Source: Gnetum montanum
Lineage: Eukaryota > Streptophyta > Gnetopsida > Gnetales > Gnetaceae
NCBI GenBank assembly: GCA_015680685.1
Contig: MNCI01005278.1
Span: 22,427 to 86,426 of the forward strand
DNA length: 64,000 nucleotides
Direction of reading: 5' to 3'
A program made the translations under genes and the position numbers. Each line of letters begins with the position of its first letter. Positions within the stretch are counted from its first letter, which is position 1. Positions 58,741 to 64,000 of this stretch are shown one piece after another. The notes below the pieces were generated by a model, which was given only the letters and a program-made list of their open reading frames with translations, made no database searches and was not told the origin of the DNA.

Positions 58741-59530
58741 ACCTCGGCCGAGTGGATCGGAACCCAAGCCACAAAAACGTCCTTTTATCCGGCCCAATAA
58801 TCTGAACACACCCTCACCTATGCTTGTGGCCAGTGCCTCCGAACCTACCAACGCCTCCACCATCATACTGCTTGAGCAGCCCTTCGGCCAGCCGCACTCC
58901 AATGTCCAGACGGTCATGCTCACACATGCCGTGACCGACTGGATCAAAGCAGGTCATCTTCCCCGGAAATTGACAGATCCGGGAAGCCCCCTTATCTATC
59001 TTCAGGTGGCAGGGAATGAGCCTTGCAAAACTCTTTTGGACTCGGGGTCAGGGGTCAATTTGATCTCTCACGATATGTACAAGAACTGGAACTTGCCCCT
59101 GCTAAAGAAGAGCAACATCTGACTCGAGTTAGCAGACCAGTCCATCATCGTTCTCTTGGGTTTGGTGGAGGACATTGTGACCACCGTTTGTAGGTGGTCA
59201 TATCCTGTTGATTTCCTGATCATCCGTGTAGAGAACTGCAGGGGGAACTTTCCAATCATCATGGGACGAGCCTGGCTAAGCACGGTGGACGCATGACTAG
59301 GACTTCGAGATCTGTCCTTGGAAATTTCAAAGGAAAATCCTTTTGGGAAGATCGAGAAGAAGCACGTTCCATGCATCGTGTACAGTGACTCAAGGTACAA
59401 CTGTGTGCAGTAGTTATGGTCCGCTAAGCGGATATCCATTCATGCATGCAGTCGGTGTACCGAGGAATCACCTGTTCAACAGTGCCTGTAGGCAGCAGCT
59501 ACTAACCAAGAGGGCACCCAGTGGTTGATA
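58741..59530 (+). pseudogene. Athila-like retropepsin, plus-strand copy
   Basis: The catalytic LLDSGSGVNLISHDMY (59033-59080) is intact. Later motifs are LGLVEDIVTTVC and FPIIMGRAWLSTVDA. A TGA at 59120 ends the first open part, further stops are at 59294 and 59412, and frame 59343-59528 is a shadow. Homologous to 16052-16936. Confidence 0.75.
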
Positions 59531-59662
59531 GCTGATCCTACTAGCAGCACATTGTGCATGGAACCGTCTGAGGGGCTAGTGCAAGCCTATGTTGAAAGCA
59601 CAGACGAAATGGACGAGGTTCATCAATAGGTCTCCACTATCGATGACCAAGATGACTGGGGG

Positions 59663-60868
59663 ATGCTACAAATCTCTGAGAGCTTCAAAAAAGAGCCCCT
59701 GGAGCTAAAGTCTTTACCGGCTCATTTGGAATATGCATTCTTGGAAAATGGCAAGCCAGTAATTATCAATGCCACCCTTGCTCCTGAACAGAAAAAGAGA
59801 TTGCTGGAGATGGTAAACAAATGGGTTGCTACATTCGCATGGTCATATCTTGAGTTGACTGGAGTTGATCCCAGGGTCTACCAGCATCGGATCTATCTTG
59901 ACCCTTCTATGAAGCCACGACAACAGCCACAAAGACAGTTGAATCCCAAATGGAAGCAGATCGTAAAAGATGAAATCGAACAATTGCTAAAGGCGGGATT
60001 CATCTATTCTATCGTCGATAGCGAATGGGTTAGCCCACTCGTTATTGTGCCCAAGAAAGGTGGCAAGTGGAGGGTCTGTATTGATTTTCGGTTGCTCAAT
60101 ATGGTGACCTTCAAGGACCACTTCCCACTCCCATTTGTGTACCAGGTGTTGGACACCATCGCAGGACACCGTTACTACAACTTTTTGGATGGTTATAGTG
60201 GTTATAACCAAATCCAAATAGCACCAGAGGACCAAGCCAAAACAACGTTCACAAGTCCATGGGGGACTTTTGCATATAAAGATGCCCTTTGGCTTGTGCA
60301 ATGCGCTTGCTATGTTCCAACGCCTTGTCCTAAGCATCTTCCAGCAACAAATCGGCAATGGTGTAGAAGTCTTTATGGATGACTTCTCCACCTATGGGAC
60401 CACGTTCGAGCAAGCCCTGGACAGTCTGGAGCAGGTTCTAAAAAGGTGTGTAGACACCATTTTGCGGCTCAATTGGCAAAAGAGCCATTTGATGGTCCAA
60501 GAGGGCATTGTGCTGGGGCATCGCATCTCGCAAACAGGGATCAACGTAGACCCTGAAAAGATCAGGGTCATCAAAGGAATCACCCACCAACCAAGTATCG
60601 TCAAAGATGTTTGGTCATTCCTTGGACACACTGGTTACTACCAGCGTTTCATTGAGCACTTCTCGAAGATCGCCAGGCCGTTGGTAGAACTTACAAAGAA
60701 GGACGCTCCGTTCATTTGGACCAAGGAATGTGAGTCTGCATTCCAAGCGCTGAAGCAGAAACTCGTAGAAGCTCCAGTTCTACAAGCACATGATTGGTCC
60801 AGACCCTTTCACATTATGATGGATGCCTCCAACTACGCCTTGGGAGCCGTGCTTACACAGTGTGACAT
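59663..60868 (+). pseudogene. Athila-like reverse transcriptase and RNase H start
   Basis: The best preserved RT in the window. EWVSPLVIVPKKGGKWRVCI (60025-60080), YYNFLDGYSGYNQIQIAPED (60174-60233), a frameshift at about 60279 just before MPFGLCNALAMFQR, catalytic VFMDDFSTYG (60369-60398), SHLMVQEGIVLGHRIS (60484-60530), and the RT-RNase H linker. RNase H starts with MMDASNYALGAVLTQ (60817-60860) and is cut at about 60868, where an inverted copy begins. An RT with both catalytic Asp but a frame break and a truncated RNase H. Confidence 0.85.
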
Positions 60869-61850
60869 GAGTTAAAGACTTTAGCTCCAGGGGCTCTTGT
60901 TTGAAGCTCTTAGGGATTTGTAGCGTCCCCCAGTCATCTTGGTCATCAATAGTGGAGACCTGTTGATGAACCTTGTCCTTTTTGTCTGTGCTTTCAACAT
61001 AGGCTTGCACTAGCCCCTCAGACGGTTCCATGCACAATGTGCTGCTAGTAGGATCAGCTGTCAGCCACTGGGTGCCCTCTTGGTTAGTGGCTGCTGCCTA
61101 CAGGCACTGTTGAACATGTGATTCCTTGGTACACCGACTGCATGCTTGAATGGATATTCGCTTAGCGGACCATAACTGCTACACACAGTTGCACCCTGAG
61201 TCATTGTACACAATGCATGGAACGCGTTTCTTCTCGATCTTCCTGAAAGGATTTTCCTTTGAAATTTCCAGAGACAGATCTCGGAGTCTTAGTCGTGCAT
61301 CCACCGTGCTTAGCTAGGCTCGTCCCATGATGATTGGAAAGTTCCCCTTGCAGTTCTCTACACGAATGACCAGGAAATCAGCAGGATATGACCACCTACA
61401 AACGGTGGTCACAATGTCCTCCACCAAACCCAAGGGAACGATGATGGATTGGTCTGCTAACTTGAGTTGGATGTTGCTCTTCTTTAGCAGGGGCAAGTTC
61501 CAGTTCTTGTACATATCGTGAGAGATCAAATTGACCCTTGACCTCGAGTCCCAAAGAGCTTTGCAAGGCTTGTTCCCTGCCACTTGAAGATAGATGAGGG
61601 GGCTTCTTGGATCTGTCAATTTCCGGAGAAGATGACCTACTTTGATCCAATCGGTCACGGCATGTGTGAGCATGACCATCTGGATGTTGGAGTGCGACTG
61701 GCCGGAGGGTTGCTCGGGTGGTATGATGGTGGAGGCGTTGGTAGGTTTGGAGGCATTGGCCACAGGCATAGGTGAGGGTGTGTTCAGATTATTGGGCCGG
61801 AAAAAAGGACGTTTTCGTGGCTTGGGTTTCGGTCCACTCGGTTCAGGTGC
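60869..61850 (-). pseudogene. Athila-like retropepsin, minus-strand copy
   Basis: Reverse-complement partner of 58820-59717, roughly nine bases in ten the same where I compared. Open from 61769 to 61314. The catalytic triplet reads DSR instead of DSG (61542-61550), so the protease would be inactive. The later motif FPIIMGRA is present. At 60869 it meets the plus-strand RNase H directly. Confidence 0.75.
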
Positions 61851-64000
61851 CGGTTGTAAGTTAACAGCCCTCGTAGCATTTCATTGCTGTGGCTGTGGCG
61901 GGATTTCTCCCTGCATTGATGGAGCAGGTGGCAACTGAGTGGGATGTTGTGGAGGAGTGGTAGGAGAAGGTGATGGAGGGTAGAAGAGATGTGGGTTTGC
62001 CCTCCTGGGTGATGGAGATGGATGTCGAAAATATTCAGGGGTGTGGTAATAACTAGGAAAGGCTGCATGATTGGAAGAGTCTCTTGGAGAGACCGGCTAC
62101 TGAACATAGTACCCATAAGGATCTGGCTGTTTGTAAAGGTACTGCTGCCTTAGAGGTGGCATCCCCCATGCTTGTGGTTGTTGCCATTGTTGGAAGTATT
62201 CATACGGTTGCGGGGGCGTTCCACTTGGATAATATCCTTGCTGCTGCTGGTGGAACCACCTAGAATTGCCTTGTGGATAAGGCAACCTTCGGGGTGTTTG
62301 CCGTTGCGCCAAACGAGGGTTCAAGGCATACACCCCAAACTCTTGTAGATGTGACACCACAGGACAACATTCCTTAGGATGTTCATATTGGCATATGCCA
62401 CATTCATCATCCTCCTCGGTGTCAGAGTTTGCAACCTGCTCTGCTACAACAACTTTTCCCTTACCCTTATGTTGGGCATGTTCAGCTCCCTTCTTCCTGT
62501 GCCAATCGTGGTCATTACCTTGTTCTTTGGACTCTTCTGCAGTTTTCAATACACTTTGGAATTTCTCGTCCAAAGAGTCCCACATCTTATCCACCTTTGT
62601 CGATATTTCAGATGCAAACTTTTGTAACGGCAAAGTCTTTTGATTCACTGCTACTTCCAGTGGTGATTCATCCTCCTCATCACAAAATCGGACCTCCCTG
62701 TTCCATAGGGAAGGGTCCCAGTTGAATTCTTCTGCACTCTCCTTTTTGCTAAGTTCTCCTTCCTCCTTGGCCACCTGTTCAATGAGGCGTTGCAACTGAT
62801 GGGCCCTTAGCTCCGGCAGTCGTCCCTTGGCGTACACGCCAAAGGTCTTTCGTGTTTCAAAACGGAGCCCATCAATGATGTGGCGAAGCTATGCCCGCTG
62901 AGAGTAACCATGACCAGGGCACCGATGCAACAATGAGAAGTAGCTGCTCATGGCGGCATCTAAGGGTTCATGATTCCCTTGTTTCCAACCTTGGATCTGC
63001 CGTCTCAGATTCGCCACTCTACAGTACGTTTGATATTTGTCATTGAAAATTTCAAGCATTGTACTCCATCTTCTGATTGATTCCGGCTCCAAGGATCGGT
63101 ACCAACTTTCAGCTTCTTTGATGAGTGTGCGAGGGAATAGCTTCAGCCGTTGCCAATCATTGTCAATGTTTTGCAGGGTGCAGGTGTCATGAAACACCTG
63201 CAGGTGGGTCTGCGGATCACAGTTGTATCCCCCTTCAAATCTGAGGATGTTGTTCATATCAACGTGCTTGATTCGGCTATCCTTTATGTGCCTACTGGGA
63301 ATTTGAACTACCTCTGCGATGTGGAGCATGCTCCGAGTAGCTAACAACGGCTCGTCTGAATCATAGTCCTGTTGAGGACCATGATGTCTGTGACGATTCC
63401 GGCTACCCCTCCTTTCATGCTGGTGAGCACCGCGCGATTGGTCGCGCGCTTCCTCATGTTGCCCCTTCCAAACCTTTTTACCATCGTCCTTCCGCTCCTG
63501 CCTTCCCCCGTTACGCTCAGAGCCTGAGCTGGATGAAGGTGCAGGAGAGGGAGAGGACAAAGAAGAAGGAGAGCTATCGCCACCGCTGCGGTGTTGATCT
63601 CCCCATCTACTTTGACGGCCTCAATCATCTTGCCCAACCTTGCTACGTGACCCTCCATCCCCTTGAGGATCGTGGTCACTTAGAGGTTTGTTTTGAATGA
63701 TTGACTGGAGGATCTGCTACCCCAGGGGAAGTTCGGTCGAATGGGTATCATGAAAGACGGGATCCCCATCGTCTTGCAGCCTTTGCGAAAATAAGGGGTT
63801 ATTAAATTGTTTCTCCTTCTGCTGTTCATGTCTCTCCGCTTGCTGCTAGTCTCTTGCTTGTTGAGCCTCTGTGGGACGATAGTCCCGGTAGTCATGGTCC
63901 TCCATGACATACTCCGCCACCCGGTCCTGGATGCCCAATCTGCCCAGATTGTGATATAGCATCGCAGGAGCTAATCGGTTGGGTGGTAGCAGGATGCTAC
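61851..64000 (-). pseudogene. Athila-like Gag, minus strand, nearly complete
   Basis: From the window end leftwards: an N-terminal SILLPPNRLAPAMLYHNLGR-like start (63930-64000); an acidic, Arg/His-rich linker; the core NNILRFEGGYNCDPQTHLQVF and LKLFPRTLIKEAESWYRSLE (63080-63270); and GWKQGNHEPLDAAMSSYFSLL. A TAG at 62886 follows, where the relative at 15045 has Gln. Then comes LPELRAHQLQRLIEQVAKEEGELS, an acidic segment, a zinc knuckle CGICQYEHPKECC (62365-62403) and the Gln/Tyr-rich tail to a stop at 62097. Only a few stops in almost 2 kb; the youngest-looking gag here. Confidence 0.8.

Larger units (their letters stand above)
52601..64000 (+). other. Intron 6 of the TPR gene (at least 11.4 kb)
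   Basis: Starts with a good donor. I found no exon that continues the protein. It contains a hAT relic and a cluster of Athila-like sequence. If the gene is intact, the intron reaches past the window; otherwise the last exon was lost. Confidence 0.55.

Noticed and set aside
62379-62725. Three overlapping plus-strand frames of 82-98 codons
   Set aside because: Shadows of the minus-strand gag, which has clear family motifs.

Overview
This is a stretch of nuclear plant DNA, most likely from a gymnosperm (a conifer is my first guess). The reasons are one intron-rich gene with introns of 3.3, 8.4 and more than 11.4 kb, surrounded by old, nested and mutated retrotransposons of the Ty3/gypsy (Athila/Tat-like and chromovirus), Ty1/copia, L1 and RTE kinds. 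I see no bacterial-style gene, operon, CRISPR or rRNA. The species cannot be fixed from the sequence alone.

Left block (1-34200) is a retrotransposon graveyard. From left to right it holds: a copia Gag and LTR on the minus strand (1-2260); a chromovirus pol (2280-5840) split by a solo LTR with a GTATG target-site duplication (3822-4704); a Tekay/Del-like chromovirus on the minus strand with its 1.7 kb LTR (6034-10294); an LTR-bounded gag-protease element lacking reverse transcriptase and integrase (12976-19895); a decayed but domain-complete Athila-like gag-pol (20350-27600); a stretch of unclassified decayed element sequence (27650-33005) holding another solo LTR (31530-32347); and an LTR at 33006-33873 that probably belongs to the Athila-like element. 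Junctions at 12030 and 33873 look like the two ends of one insertion, separated by an inversion of about 11340-20340.

Middle block (34200-39390) is mostly unassigned sequence. It contains a clean 739-bp solo LTR (35392-36130, duplication AATAT) and a 147-bp tRNA-derived SINE with a perfect 16-bp duplication (38564-38710), 0.7 kb before the gene.

The only host gene starts at 39391 on the plus strand. It encodes a three-repeat TPR co-chaperone with an intact carboxylate clamp, predicted to bind the EEVD tails of HSP90/HSP70 and resembling Arabidopsis TPR3. Six exons (261 codons) lie in the window with consensus splice sites and no stop; the 3' end lies beyond the window or was not found. Intron 1 holds an LTR-like block. 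Intron 4 holds an internally deleted L1 LINE, an RTE LINE split by a solo LTR, and two perfect inverted repeats that abut single-N gaps and look like assembly errors. Intron 6 holds a hAT transposase relic, an LTR, and two Athila-like gag-pol copies in inverted orientation (58192-64000).

I found no clearly new biological system. The most interesting signals are the inversion-split Athila element, the pol-less gag-protease element with a duplicated polypurine-tract sequence, short palindrome arrays upstream of the TATA box in several LTRs, and a stop codon at the same place near the end of gag in four copies.
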